A DNA stretch of 64,000 nucleotides. Source: an uncultured Lachnospira sp. (GTDB taxonomy: Bacteria; Bacillota; Clostridia; Lachnospirales; Lachnospiraceae). Position numbers and translations under genes: made by a program. The notes under the pieces are model-generated. The model did no database searches and was not told the origin of the DNA. It saw only the letters and a list, made by a program, of their open reading frames with translations. The DNA lies in NCBI GenBank assembly GCA_910585095.1, contig CAJUBU010000002.1:185155-249154 (forward strand), read 5' to 3'. Below are positions 27,640-36,788 of the stretch, one piece after another. How positions within the stretch are numbered: position 1 is the stretch's first letter; each line of letters begins with the position of its first letter.

Positions 27640-29358
27640 TTAAAATGTAAACTTTCTTGTATCTTCAGCAAGATCTTTCGCCATTTCTGCAATCTTATTA
27701 GTATCATTGGCACATTCTGAAACAATACTTTGAAGTTCTGTCATAGAAGCGGATGTTTCCTGCGCTCCTGCTGCATTTTCCTGCGCAATAGCGGCAAGGC
27801 TTTCTACAATTTCCGTAACTGCTTGTTTTTCTGTATTTAATTCTTGAACTTTTCCATTAATATTATCTACTGCTAAAACAACCTCATCAACTTCTTGTTT
27901 TAATGCCTCAAATACATTTTCTGTATGTTCAAGCATTCTATTTTGTTCTTCAATAACACTTGTCAATTCTGTCATTGTTTTAACACTAAGTTCCGAATTG
28001 CTGATAAGTTCTTCAATAATTCGTACTATCTCATTTGCAGAATCCTTTGATTGTTCTGATAATGTACGAATCTCATCAGCGACCACCGCAAAACCTTTCC
28101 CCATATCACCAGCCCTAGCTGCTTCAATAGAGGCATTGAGTGATAACAAATTTGTTTGACTTGCAATTGCAGTAATCATATCCGTAGCTGTCCGAATAGA
28201 ATTAGCCGACTCATTAGTAGCATAGGTTTGTTCGTATACTACTTGCACTGATTCCTTTGTCTTATTACTGATATCAACCAGTTGTTCAAGCGTTTCATTA
28301 ACTGTTTTATTATTATCTTTCATTTCTTCGGTGCTTTTTCCAAGACGAGTAACACTTCCTGTAATTTCATCAATCGCTTGTCCGATATTATTGACTTCAT
28401 CATTGGCAGACTGTGTCTCTGCTGCCTGTGATGTGGCACCTTTCGCTATCTCATCCGATGCCGCTTCCATATTGCTTATATTTTCATCAATCGCCCTAAA
28501 AGAATCTACATATTTTGCCGCAAAATCTTCAAGCTGATTGCTGGTTGTAACAATACTGCCAATAATTGAGGTAAGATGTTCAACAACTTCTTTTGTCGCT
28601 TTTGCCATATCGCCAATTTCATCCTTGCGTTTTACAGCTCTATCATTATGTTCATATCTTAAAATTCCTTGTGCAACCTTATCAATCTCTTTGCTTGTAT
28701 GCATCATTCCCTTTGACATATTATTGGTTAACACAATATCCATTATTACAACAATAAGAATAGCAATAATTGTTACAATAACAATTTCGGAAACAACTTT
28801 GCCAATATTTTCAACAACACTATCTCTTGAAATAGCAGTAAATATCATACCAATAATTTCTTCACTGCCTTGCTGCTTTAAAGGAATATACATACTTGTA
28901 TACTGTTTTCCTGCTATTGTCAAATCAGCATTATAAAAAATCTCTCCATTTTTTAAAACAGTATTGACAACTTCTTCACTGGCTTTCGTTCCTGTAAGCC
29001 TTTTCCCCTCTGAATCAGTCAATGTTGAAGCAGCACGTGTATCCCCATAAAATATTGTAATTTCTAATCCTGTTTTATTTTTTAGCTCATCAATAACAGA
29101 ATAATTATTAGAGATAGTGACATCTCCCTTTTTCATAATTCCATTTGTATATGTAAATTTTTCGCTGTTAAGTGCTTGATATCTCTCCATGGTAGCCATA
29201 CCATAAGTATATAATTCGCTTCGCATACGTTCTTGTCCCATTTGTGCAACAGCATTAATACCCAATACACCAATTAAAATAGAAATAAAAAGCATTGGAC
29301 CTAAAACCAACAGCAATATTCTTCCGCGAAATCTTATCCCTTTTGTTTTTTTATTCAT
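27640..29358 (-). CDS. Methyl-accepting chemotaxis protein
   Basis: 572 residues: a basic N-terminus and membrane span at about 13-35, an extracellular sensor of about 150 residues resembling a single Cache domain (TGLEITIFYGDTRAAS, YTSMYIPLK), a second span near 186-208, a HAMP segment, and a long coiled-coil signalling domain. The hairpin tip carries SIEAARAGDMGKGFAVVADE. A transmembrane chemoreceptor that would control CheA; ligand unknown, possibly a small carboxylate by analogy with Cache sensors. Its presence and YjfB suggest a motile host. Single gene. Confidence 0.93.
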   Translation of the reverse strand: MNKKTKGIRFRGRILLLVLGPMLFISILIGVLGINAVAQMGQERMRSELYTYGMATMERYQALNSEKFTYTNGIMKKGDVTISNNYSVIDELKNKTGLEITIFYGDTRAASTLTDSEGKRLTGTKASEEVVNTVLKNGEIFYNADLTIAGKQYTSMYIPLKQQGSEEIIGMIFTAISRDSVVENIGKVVSEIVIVTIIAILIVVIMDIVLTNNMSKGMMHTSKEIDKVAQGILRYEHNDRAVKRKDEIGDMAKATKEVVEHLTSIIGSIVTTSNQLEDFAAKYVDSFRAIDENISNMEAASDEIAKGATSQAAETQSANDEVNNIGQAIDEITGSVTRLGKSTEEMKDNNKTVNETLEQLVDISNKTKESVQVVYEQTYATNESANSIRTATDMITAIASQTNLLSLNASIEAARAGDMGKGFAVVADEIRTLSEQSKDSANEIVRIIEELISNSELSVKTMTELTSVIEEQNRMLEHTENVFEALKQEVDEVVLAVDNINGKVQELNTEKQAVTEIVESLAAIAQENAAGAQETSASMTELQSIVSECANDTNKIAEMAKDLAEDTRKFTF

Positions 29359-29523
29359 GCCATTCCTCCCTTTATAAAAAATTTAGTTGCGACAACCCCA
29401 ATTTTAATAAAACTTACAATATAAATTATTATAACACTTAACGGCATTTTTGCAATTATAAATTACATATTTTCGCGATAATTGCCCTTTTTTTCACAAC
29501 AAATATTTTTTATTAAAATAAAT

Positions 29524-29844
29524 TCATGTCAAAAATATCTTCTTATAAAAAATTTCTTTGAAATGTTTTGTAAATGGTAAAGTTTTACCATTTATTAATA
29601 CAATATCAACCTTCTCAAAACGATATATATAACTTAAATTTACAATATCAGATTTATTTATTTGAATAAATATATTTTTATCAACCAAATCTTGAATTTC
29701 TTTTAATGTTCCATTATATATAATCTCATCACTAATCGTTTTAATTGTTATTTTATGCCCATTACAACTAAAATACTCTATGTCACATATACGAACACCC
29801 ATTTTACTTTTTCCTTTTGTATACCAAAAAAAATCATTGCTCAT
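29524..29844 (-). CDS. Stand-alone LytTR DNA-binding domain protein
   Basis: 106 residues that are almost wholly one LytTR domain: ICDIEYFSCNGHKITIKT, a helix LKEIQDLVDKNIFIQINKSD, IVNLSYI and LINGKTLPFTKHF. There is no receiver or membrane domain, so it is not a classical response regulator. Start after GTGGAGAATTAGT. It lies about 27 nt downstream of the double-XRE gene on the same strand, suggesting a two-gene regulatory unit. Targets unknown. Confidence 0.78.
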   Translation of the reverse strand: MSNDFFWYTKGKSKMGVRICDIEYFSCNGHKITIKTISDEIIYNGTLKEIQDLVDKNIFIQINKSDIVNLSYIYRFEKVDIVLINGKTLPFTKHFKEIFYKKIFLT

Positions 29845-29871
29845 ACTAATTCTCCACTTCTGTACTGCTTT

Positions 29872-30573
29872 TTACTTTAAGCAAATCATTTCATATAATT
29901 TTGAAACATCTACTTCCCCACATTGTTTCAAATAATTGGAGTATCCAATAAATGAAAAATTTTCCACTTTGCCCGTTATCACAAACCAAGGATTAATATC
30001 ATATACCTTATAAATTAAAATAAGTTCTTCAATTTTTATATTACGTACCCCCTTTTCAATAGCACTATATGATTTACTCTTTATTCCTAACTCCTTTTCA
30101 ACATCTGTATATCTTAAATTTCTGCTTTTTCTGATACATTTTAAAACCAGCATCTCTGGTGCATTTGCATATTTTTCTTTATCTTTAATACTTTCAATAA
30201 TTTCAAGCATATTTATATTATAAAAAATATTATGATTACTAGGATATTTATTTTCAATTTGAAGCTTTAACATAGTAAGCAACATTCTTATATATACATT
30301 TCTATTAAAATATTTAACTGTAATTAATGTTCCAAACTGATTTTGATTGCTTTTTGTACCTGTTATAAGATAATCAATATCAATGTCTGTTCTGTTCGAC
30401 ATACTTCTTAACATATTTACTGACAAAGGTTTAATACCTTTTTCTACATTAGAAATCGTCCCTTCACTAAAAAAAATTTCATTCTTCATTTGTTCCAAAG
30501 TTAATCCTGAATCTTTTCTAAATTCTCTTATTCTTCTTCCAATATCAACATTATAATTACACTCCTGCAGCAC
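29872..30573 (-). CDS. Transcriptional regulator with two XRE-type HTH domains
   Basis: 233 residues. The first helix-turn-helix spans about 12-66 (IGRRIREFRKDSGLTLEQMK, SEGTISNVEKG). A second lies at about 145-200 (RKSRNLRYTDVEKELGIKSK, SYSAIEKGVRNIKIEEL). The middle is helical. Two operator-binding domains on one chain suggest contact with a bipartite site. The start is GTG at 30573 after TAGGAGG. A 26-bp palindrome at 30602-30627 lies in its leader and could be its own operator. Followed by a LytTR gene. Confidence 0.78.
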   Translation of the reverse strand: MLQECNYNVDIGRRIREFRKDSGLTLEQMKNEIFFSEGTISNVEKGIKPLSVNMLRSMSNRTDIDIDYLITGTKSNQNQFGTLITVKYFNRNVYIRMLLTMLKLQIENKYPSNHNIFYNINMLEIIESIKDKEKYANAPEMLVLKCIRKSRNLRYTDVEKELGIKSKSYSAIEKGVRNIKIEELILIYKVYDINPWFVITGKVENFSFIGYSNYLKQCGEVDVSKLYEMICLK

Positions 30574-30601
30574 GGTTTAGGTTCCTCCTAAATATTTAAG
30601 A

Positions 30602-30627
30602 ACGCCTGCAGCTATAGCTACAGGCGT
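30602..30627. promoter_or_regulatory. 26-bp near-perfect palindrome in the leader of the double-XRE gene
   Basis: ACGCCTGCAGCTA is followed directly by TAGCTACAGGCGT: 13-bp arms with one G-T mismatch and no spacer. The GC content is far above the surroundings. No T-run follows on either strand, so a protein-binding site is more likely than a terminator. Confidence 0.5.
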
Positions 30628-30816
30628 GAAGTTTACCTTCTTAAATAATAATATTCCTATTTATTACTATTGCGAAGAATCCAATTCCAGACTTGATTTC
30701 CAAATTAGAATAGTTTTTATTCTATAAGAATTTATATTCAATTATTGATTGTACCTTTATTATTCGTATATATTATTATATTATACCTTGTATATTTATT
30801 TACATCTAAATTATTT

Positions 30817-30975
30817 TTAACGGTCACACTTTTTTGTATGAATATTGCAGCTTGCACAATTACCATTACAGCTACCTTTGTCATCACCAATTTTTTTATC
30901 ACGCATATATGATATAAATACATAAATTCCAATTACAACAATAAGAATCAATGCTCCTACTATAATTTTTAACAT
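30817..30975 (-). CDS. FeoB-associated Cys-rich membrane protein
   Basis: 52 residues, too short for most gene tables. One N-terminal membrane span (LKIIVGALILIVVIGIYVF) is followed by a short basic/acidic hinge and a Cys-rich tail, SCNGNCASCNIHTKKC. This is the layout of the small proteins often encoded after feoB in ferrous-iron uptake operons. Start ATG at 30975 after GTGGAGGATAAAT. No feoB or feoA is in the window, so it is an orphan copy or serves a distant Feo system. Confidence 0.72.
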   Translation of the reverse strand: MLKIIVGALILIVVIGIYVFISYMRDKKIGDDKGSCNGNCASCNIHTKKCDR

Positions 30976-31030
30976 ATTTATCCTCCACGCTTCTTCTTAT
31001 TTCTTATTTTTTAACCTTATCAGACAAATA

Positions 31031-31062
31031 ACAAAGCAGATTGCAAATTATCTATTTAACTG
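31031..31062 (-). repeat. AGTTAAGC-type dispersed repeat, divergent copy
   Basis: On the minus strand: AGTTAAATAGATAATTTGCA then ATCTGCTTTG; about 30 nt further on is TCTGATAAGGTTAAAA, the same GATRAGGTTAAA edge seen beside the hairpin ends at 37974-38024 and in the spacer near 41490. Confidence 0.4.
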
Positions 31063-31079
31063 GTCAGAACTTTCTTTAT

Positions 31080-32183
31080 CTAGTGTAGTGTCTTTTTGCG
31101 AGCCTTATCTAATTCACCTGTCAACGAATGAAACAGTCTGCGCATCATAACCTTTGTATCTCTATCCAATGATTGATATATTCTAAAAGCGGAACTTGCT
31201 GAATTAAAGCGATCTGCCGATATTTCAGATAACGTCGTTGCACCACTTGCTGTTATAAGAGAAAACAATACATTGACAAATTTGTCTCGTTCCTCCATGT
31301 CAATTTTGTTCATCCATTTTTTTAATACCTCATTTAACACTCTACTGGACTTACTTAAACCTTCTGCATACTCAAATTGGTTCCCTTCCACCTGCCACGA
31401 CATTCCATCATGCTGCATAATACCTGATTGACTGCTCTTTACTACAATAAAGTCTTCATCATGTTCAAAAAGCATCCCAACAACGGAATATTGGGGAACA
31501 ATCAATTTAATAACAGAACGTATCTCCTGATATCGCCTATCTTTTATAAATGCTTCATCAAAACCTGGTCCATCATTATTATAAACATTTATGATTCGCT
31601 TTTTAAATTTAGCTTTACATCGCACTGCACCATATACCGCCAAATTTCCCCCTTTGGAATGTCCTCCAATTCGCATCTTCTTTTTTGTCTGTGCAGCAAC
31701 TTCATCAATATAAGAAACAGCTTGTATCTGTGCTGGTATTGGATGCTGATAACTCATATTAAAATCTTCTTTCCAGCCTACAATTGTATCATCTGTCCCC
31801 ATAAATCCTATATATATCGTACCATCTCCAAGTTCTGCCGTAAATGCTACAAATTGTGTCTGTTTTTTATCATCATTTATCCATGAATAATTTTTTAATA
31901 CAATATTTCCAAATCGAGCACACTTAGCGACAGTCCTCATAAAAAAGGGAGCATACCATATAAATGTCTTAACTTTTTTTAATTCTTCTTCATTATAAAC
32001 TCTAAAAAATTTATCACATACTTTAGATAAGGTCAATCCATTTCCCATTTCCATGTCTGGAACAATGCCCTCAAAATCTACATATGCTATTTGTGATAAA
32101 ATCAAACTATCAACATCATTAAATGGGTCTTGCTGAAATGACAAATCCCCTCTCCATTTAATATAGTCTTCAATATTTGCCAT
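31080..32183 (-). CDS. Mbeg1-like (DUF2974) alpha/beta-hydrolase protein
   Basis: 367 residues from the ATG at 32183. The N-terminal NIEDYIKWRGDLSFQQDPFN and the sequence DSLILSQIAYVDFEG are typical of DUF2974/Mbeg1-like proteins. A lipase-type nucleophile elbow is present in IGGHSKGGNLAVYGA (G-H-S-K-G), with DGPGFDEAF downstream supplying possible acid residues. Cytosolic, no signal peptide. Substrate unknown. The upstream extension to 32258 has no ribosome binding site. Confidence 0.82.
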   Translation of the reverse strand: MANIEDYIKWRGDLSFQQDPFNDVDSLILSQIAYVDFEGIVPDMEMGNGLTLSKVCDKFFRVYNEEELKKVKTFIWYAPFFMRTVAKCARFGNIVLKNYSWINDDKKQTQFVAFTAELGDGTIYIGFMGTDDTIVGWKEDFNMSYQHPIPAQIQAVSYIDEVAAQTKKKMRIGGHSKGGNLAVYGAVRCKAKFKKRIINVYNNDGPGFDEAFIKDRRYQEIRSVIKLIVPQYSVVGMLFEHDEDFIVVKSSQSGIMQHDGMSWQVEGNQFEYAEGLSKSSRVLNEVLKKWMNKIDMEERDKFVNVLFSLITASGATTLSEISADRFNSASSAFRIYQSLDRDTKVMMRRLFHSLTGELDKARKKTLH

Positions 32184-32269
32184 AAAAATACCCCTGCCTT
32201 TTCCTAAAATGCAGTATACAAAAAAGACAGTTGTCTTCTTTATAAAAACCACTGTCAATCCTTTGTAAA

Positions 32270-32848
32270 TTAAAAATGCTCTAATTCTCCATCAACTTCA
32301 ACATCATAATTTTCCAAGACATTTCCCTCTTTATCATAAAATGTATATCTTTTAGGTTTAATATCAAAATTTTTATCCAATGGATTATATGGTGTCTCTC
32401 CATATTCTGCTTGTCCTAAAATCTTAGAAGAATGAAAGAATGTGCCTTTATCTTCATAATAATCAACATATATTTCCGTTGTTCCTCGAAGTGTAGCCAC
32501 CATCTTAATGCCATTGCGTTCTACATCTTCTTGCTGCGGAAATGCTATAAAACTTGACAAAGCTGCCATAGCTAATGTTACAAGCACAATAACACAAACA
32601 AATCCAATACCAATGCCATATGTTATTTTTTTATCTCTTGATGTTGTTGTCATCTTCTTTAACATATACAAAACGGTCCATGTAGCAAATAACAAGAATA
32701 AAAAAATAATACTCCAATATACAATACATGATGGTATACTCTTTAAAAACATATCATTCATTTCAAACACTTTCGTTGTAATTTGAAAAATAATTGCTAT
32801 TGCAACAGGAATAAGTCCCCAAAATTTTTTAATCGTCTCTAACATCAT
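32270..32848 (-). CDS. Membrane protein of unknown function
   Basis: 192 residues with three hydrophobic segments in the first ~115 residues (near 12-27, 42-63 and 78-100) and a soluble C-terminal part (VATLRGTTEIYVDYYEDKG, YTFYDKEGNVLENYDVEVDG) likely on the outer face. No family recognised. Start after ATGAGGAAAA, an SD context resembling other leaders in the window. Followed 86 nt later by the Mbeg1-like gene. Confidence 0.65.
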   Translation of the reverse strand: MMLETIKKFWGLIPVAIAIIFQITTKVFEMNDMFLKSIPSCIVYWSIIFLFLLFATWTVLYMLKKMTTTSRDKKITYGIGIGFVCVIVLVTLAMAALSSFIAFPQQEDVERNGIKMVATLRGTTEIYVDYYEDKGTFFHSSKILGQAEYGETPYNPLDKNFDIKPKRYTFYDKEGNVLENYDVEVDGELEHF

Positions 32849-32968
32849 TTTTCCTCATTTCTATATATCTTCTATTTGTGAACTGCTCCATATAAAAATT
32901 ACTCCCAATTCGCTTTTGTGTTCCCATTGATACAATCCATATTTTATATGTATATTTATTCAAATTCA

Positions 32969-33439
32969 TCACGTCTTATTCTGTGCAAATTCTGCTTGTT
33001 TTTGCAGTAATAAATGATAAATTTCATCAAAATAATCCATTTTAATTCGCCACTTTGAATTTGAAAAATGTGTAATCCTGTTATCTATTTGTTGAAGCTC
33101 TCTTAATGCAACATATGAAATATTATGAATTGTCATAGTTAAAAACTGAAAATATCCGTTATATTGAATCGTTTTACCATTTACCACATCTGTACATATA
33201 TCTAACTCAACGTTCTTCAAGATTCCATAACCGATTATTGATGCATCGTATTGGAATAAAACTAATACATAACCATCTTTATCTTTAATATCTATTCCAC
33301 GTTCTCTATAATAATATCTTCCATCTCTTTGTATCAATTTAACAGATAAGAACTTCCTTACTTCTTCCTCTGTCTTAAATTCTTCCTTCTTATCCATTGG
33401 TAGTATTCTAATTTCTCTTATGTTATATGGATTAGCCAT
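32969..33439 (-). CDS. Hypothetical protein, possibly EVE/PUA-like
   Basis: 156 residues, soluble, beginning ANPYNIREIRILPMDKKEE. The run DGYVLVLFQYDASIIGYGIL followed by an edge strand and NISYVALRELQ recalls EVE/ASCH-type RNA- or modified-base-binding folds, but the match is weak and by eye only. Start after GGGGGATATAAT. No partner gene is obvious. Confidence 0.5.
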   Translation of the reverse strand: MANPYNIREIRILPMDKKEEFKTEEEVRKFLSVKLIQRDGRYYYRERGIDIKDKDGYVLVLFQYDASIIGYGILKNVELDICTDVVNGKTIQYNGYFQFLTMTIHNISYVALRELQQIDNRITHFSNSKWRIKMDYFDEIYHLLLQKQAEFAQNKT

Positions 33440-33689
33440 ATTATATCCCCCTAAACTATGTATTTATAATTATTGATTTGTACAATATGCTTATCCATTA
33501 GATTTCATCAAGAACATGAAATCAAATTGGAACAAAAATTAAATCTTCCTGTTTCAATCTTTTACAAGATATTTATTCCTGTCCGATAACTTATATTCAA
33601 ACAAAGACAGAAACAATCTATATCCAAAGGCAGTTTTGCTATCTTCAATACATTTATACCCCAATTAAACAATATTATTTTTTATAAGG
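33440..33689. other. Featureless AT-rich spacer upstream of the 32969 gene
   Basis: I see no gene. A small GATTTCA...TGAAATC inverted repeat at 33501-33523 is the only structure, and it is weak. Confidence 0.4.
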
Positions 33690-33716
33690 AAAAAAAAGAG
33701 TTGCACGCAACTCTTT
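33690..33716 (-). terminator. Terminator after the tRNA-Gly pair
   Basis: AAAGAGTTGC pairs with GCAACTCTTT across a 2-nt gap and is followed on the minus strand by TTTTTTT. It lies about 50 nt past the second tRNA. Confidence 0.88.
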
Positions 33717-33764
33717 GCAAATGTATTATTTTACAACTTTTATTTATCCCTAATATACAAAGAA

Positions 33765-33836
<72 letters not shown>

Positions 33837-33895
33837 AAAATAATGTCTATACTTAAGACAATCCTATTCTTTTTCATATGATATATCATACAAAG

Positions 33896-33967
<72 letters not shown>

Positions 33968-34071
33968 TTACTTTTCAATTAAATGCAAGAACTATATTAT
34001 CTTAAACTCCATTAATTGTCAAGTATTTTTTATATTTTTATTTTTATTTTTTAAATAATATTTTTATTTTT

Positions 34072-34395
34072 TTAATTTAACCTATCAAGTATTTTCTCAT
34101 ATATAGTTATCCATTCGGATAATCCATTCTTCTTAAAAAGCAAAACAACGGAATGAATTTGATTAAACAATTCTTCTCTTGTAATATTTTTTCTATAATT
34201 TTCATTTTCATAAAAATCATTTTCAAGCCATTTATACCACTCATATGGATTATTGTTAAAGTCTATTCCCCATTCATATACTTCTAAAGGTCCAAAAGAC
34301 ACTTTTTTTATTATAACAATATCTCCATCTTCGCTAGGAATTAAATCTGGTTTTGTATAACACCACTGTTCAATGAAAACGGAATTATTTTTCAT
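34072..34395 (-). CDS. Hypothetical acidic protein
   Basis: 107 residues, acidic and aromatic-rich (PYEWYKWLENDFYENENY), with no membrane span. ATG at 34395 follows AAAGGAGTGAATACA; an upstream GTG overlaps that site. Small acidic proteins of this style are often immunity proteins, but no toxin is adjacent and I recognise no family. The leader resembles the RBS-bearing leader repeat (GCAATTC...CGTTGCTTGG...GCAAAGGAG). Confidence 0.5.
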   Translation of the reverse strand: MKNNSVFIEQWCYTKPDLIPSEDGDIVIIKKVSFGPLEVYEWGIDFNNNPYEWYKWLENDFYENENYRKNITREELFNQIHSVVLLFKKNGLSEWITIYEKILDRLN

Positions 34396-34470
34396 TGTAT
34401 TCACTCCTTTGCATCAACCAAGCAACGAAAAGAATTGCAAATGCCTTGCAACAGTAAACTTATAAACATT

Positions 34471-36012
34471 TTATAGTAACTCTTTTTTTACAATTCTAAG
34501 CGCAATATTTTTCCTTCCTTTCAACTCAATAAAAGGTGTTGCCTTGCTTTGATAATAATATCTATCACTGGTATCTACTACATATTCAACTGGCAGCCGC
34601 TTAATTGTCATATTCCATGTGTCAATAATATCAACCACAAATTTTGTACCCATATCAATTACTGGCTTTTTAAATGCAGGCAATTTAAATGTCCACCGAT
34701 TCATTGGTATATCTGAAAAATAAAATAAATAATATTGTCCATGTACACCTACTCCATTTAAAATCCACCATAAATCTAAGGGTTCTAATCCCTCTGTATG
34801 GCTTTCTTCTACTATTTTTTTTAAAAATAGAATCCGTTTCCAAGCCTCACCTTTTAACTGACCGCCTTTTGCCCACCATATAATGTCATCATCACTTGAA
34901 TAGGTTTCTCCATGCGACATATACGTTCCAGAACAAATGGCTTTCCAATATTTATCAACAATCTCTTTGGCAGACATACAGCCCCATCGCTGCATTAAAT
35001 CCCCCTCATAACCAACCTCGTCAAATATAACGGCTCTATGATAGATATCACGATGCATTCGATACATGCCAAACCCTGTAGACACTTCTCCTTTACTGCT
35101 ATTTGTGCCTATCTGTATACTCGCATGCGTTATATTAGGATGCCAATTATCAAAAAAACGTTCTGCATTATGTATGGATAACAAATGTTTATAGATATCT
35201 TTCTTTGAGACATACTCAATATAAGTATTCCAATCCTCTAAGGTCTTTGATTTAATATAATCATATTCATTTGCCATAGACCACCACACATTATGAAATG
35301 CGGATAATCTGGCAATAATATAGCTTAAATATCGTAAATCCGCCTCCTTGCCCATGCTGTCAAATCCCCAATGCCCTTTGTCATATGGATGAAATAGGAT
35401 TAAATCCACCTCTATCCCCATGTTCCCCAATTGAATAATATGGTTTTCTAAGGCTTGAAAAAATGGCGGATTAAATCGTTTAAAATCCCACTGATTTGGC
35501 GCCTGTCCCTGATATGGATACATTGGCGGCTCCTCATTATTATTGGCATAGAATTTTGGAAATACACACATTCTAATCTTGTTAAAGCCTGTATTTTTCA
35601 ATGTTTCTATGGTCTGCTTCTGAATCGCTGTCGGCTGATGTATCCACGCATAACATGTTGTTCCAAAAGGATAATAGATGGTTCCATCTTCATAACAAAA
35701 ATGATATGTATTTTTTATACGAACCATACCATGATTGTTTAAATCATTGTCTATACATTCTATCTGTCCTGTAATATTATCCAATTCTTTCTGGTTTGAA
35801 TGCGTACAATATGTCCATACGCCTGTCTTGTCTGGCATAAATCGTACTTTGTAAATGCCATCCCCATCATAAAACCCATCAACACACAATGTTTTATTAT
35901 CCTCACTGTCTTGATATGTAAACTGAGCAGTCAACTCTACGGATACAAAAGGATTTCCTTCCTTTATTCCATGCAATAATAACTCAAATACTTCCCATTT
36001 TTGAACAGTCAT
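34471..36012 (-). CDS. Glycoside hydrolase: DUF5060-DUF4038-DUF5605 protein
   Basis: 513 residues. An N-terminal beta-sandwich (about 1-95, DUF5060-like, VDGFYDGDGIYKVRFMPDKT) precedes a TIM-barrel domain (about 100-400, DUF4038-like) with YPFGTTCYAW, VDLILFHPYDKG, the likely acid/base Glu in WWSMANEYD, and a likely nucleophile Glu in FDEVGYEGD. A C-terminal beta domain (DUF5605-like) closes it. No signal peptide, so an intracellular enzyme acting on imported oligosaccharides. Exact linkage unknown. It follows the GNAT gene by 24 nt on the same strand. Confidence 0.85.
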   Translation of the reverse strand: MTVQKWEVFELLLHGIKEGNPFVSVELTAQFTYQDSEDNKTLCVDGFYDGDGIYKVRFMPDKTGVWTYCTHSNQKELDNITGQIECIDNDLNNHGMVRIKNTYHFCYEDGTIYYPFGTTCYAWIHQPTAIQKQTIETLKNTGFNKIRMCVFPKFYANNNEEPPMYPYQGQAPNQWDFKRFNPPFFQALENHIIQLGNMGIEVDLILFHPYDKGHWGFDSMGKEADLRYLSYIIARLSAFHNVWWSMANEYDYIKSKTLEDWNTYIEYVSKKDIYKHLLSIHNAERFFDNWHPNITHASIQIGTNSSKGEVSTGFGMYRMHRDIYHRAVIFDEVGYEGDLMQRWGCMSAKEIVDKYWKAICSGTYMSHGETYSSDDDIIWWAKGGQLKGEAWKRILFLKKIVEESHTEGLEPLDLWWILNGVGVHGQYYLFYFSDIPMNRWTFKLPAFKKPVIDMGTKFVVDIIDTWNMTIKRLPVEYVVDTSDRYYYQSKATPFIELKGRKNIALRIVKKELL

Positions 36013-36036
36013 TATTTTTATATCCCCCTATATTTT

Positions 36037-36525
36037 TTACTTTACTACAATTTCATAATGTATCCGTTGCCCTGCATACTCGGAACAGAATGTTTCCTCA
36101 CTTTTTTTTACAAACTGAAATCCTGCACTTTCATAGGTGTGCTGAGCAGGAACACAAATCTCATTTGTCCAGACAACTATCTTTTTTGCTCCTTGTGCAA
36201 TGATGCGTGAAACCGCTTCTTTCATCTGTCGTTTTCCATAACCATTCCCCTTAAATTTTGTCAAAATACAGTTATGTCCAACTTCTGTTGATTCTGGCAA
36301 ATTTGTTGGATTCCATGAAACAAAACCAATAGGCTCTCCGTTCAAGACTGTCATAAATCCGCTAAACTCAGCAATATGAGCATTATCATAAAAAAAGTCA
36401 TCAAATTCTTGCCATTGTTTATGCCAGTCACGCTCAAATTTTGGCTCGAAAGAATAACCATCTCTTAAAAGAGCTGCAAGTGTTCCACGAGGAAACGCTG
36501 TTATTTTTTTAAATTCAATATCCAT
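36037..36525 (-). CDS. GNAT family N-acetyltransferase
   Basis: 162 residues from the ATG at 36525 (GATGGAG 5 nt upstream); the track-like upstream start at 36549 is unsupported. The acetyl-CoA binding loop is in KFKGNGYGKRQMKEAVSRII, a Q/R-x-x-G-x-G/A variant. Preceded by beta strands MTVLNGEPIGFVSWNPT and followed by FQFVKKSEETF. Substrate unknown. Probably co-transcribed with the glycoside hydrolase downstream. Confidence 0.85.
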   Translation of the reverse strand: MDIEFKKITAFPRGTLAALLRDGYSFEPKFERDWHKQWQEFDDFFYDNAHIAEFSGFMTVLNGEPIGFVSWNPTNLPESTEVGHNCILTKFKGNGYGKRQMKEAVSRIIAQGAKKIVVWTNEICVPAQHTYESAGFQFVKKSEETFCSEYAGQRIHYEIVVK

Positions 36526-36628
36526 TTTTTCTCCATCTGTTCTTGTCATATACTACTGTCAAACAACACATATCTGTGTAACAATATATTTATTATACCA
36601 TTCATTACTATATTTTCAATAAAAATCA

Positions 36629-36657
36629 TTGAAAATATAGTTTACTTATGTTATACT
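36629..36657 (+). promoter_or_regulatory. Promoter of the fluoride riboswitch transcript
   Basis: -35 TTGAAA (36629-36634), 17-bp spacer, -10 TATACT (36652-36657). The first riboswitch helix begins about 14 nt after the -10 box, so the aptamer lies at the very 5' end of the RNA. Confidence 0.85.
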
Positions 36658-36667
36658 TTCCATATAA

Positions 36668-36758
36668 AAATGGGAATGAAGTACTCCCTTGGGTAACCTA
36701 AACCGCATGAAATGCTGATGACTTCTGCAAAAACTATGCAGAAATTATCAGCTTTTTT
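36668..36758 (+). ncRNA. Fluoride riboswitch (crcB motif) with terminator
   Basis: The aptamer reads GGGAATGAAGTACTCCC, then AACCTAAACCGCATG and GCTGATGACTTCTGC. GAAGT in the first loop pairs with ACTTC at the 3' end, the pseudoknot that defines this class. The 3' strand GCTGATGACTTCTGCA (36714-36729) also pairs with TGCAGAAATTATCAGC (36737-36752), which is followed by TTTTTT, giving a terminator that competes with the ligand-bound fold. Binding of fluoride should therefore allow transcription of the antiporter gene. Confidence 0.93.
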
Positions 36759-36788
36759 AATTTCTGCGATATTAGGAGGAAAAAATAG

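Noticed and set aside
29380..29400. Fifth GGCTGYCGCA palindrome (AGTTGCGACAACCCC)
   Set aside because: Only one short arm is present; no partner arm within 150 nt.
30738..30932. 64-residue minus-strand frame
   Set aside because: Overlaps the FeoB-associated Cys-rich gene (30817-30975) in another frame; that gene has the proper start site and family pattern.
34072..34395. Toxin-immunity locus with the 501-830 gene as a relative
   Set aside because: The two small acidic proteins share no visible sequence and neither has a toxin neighbour.
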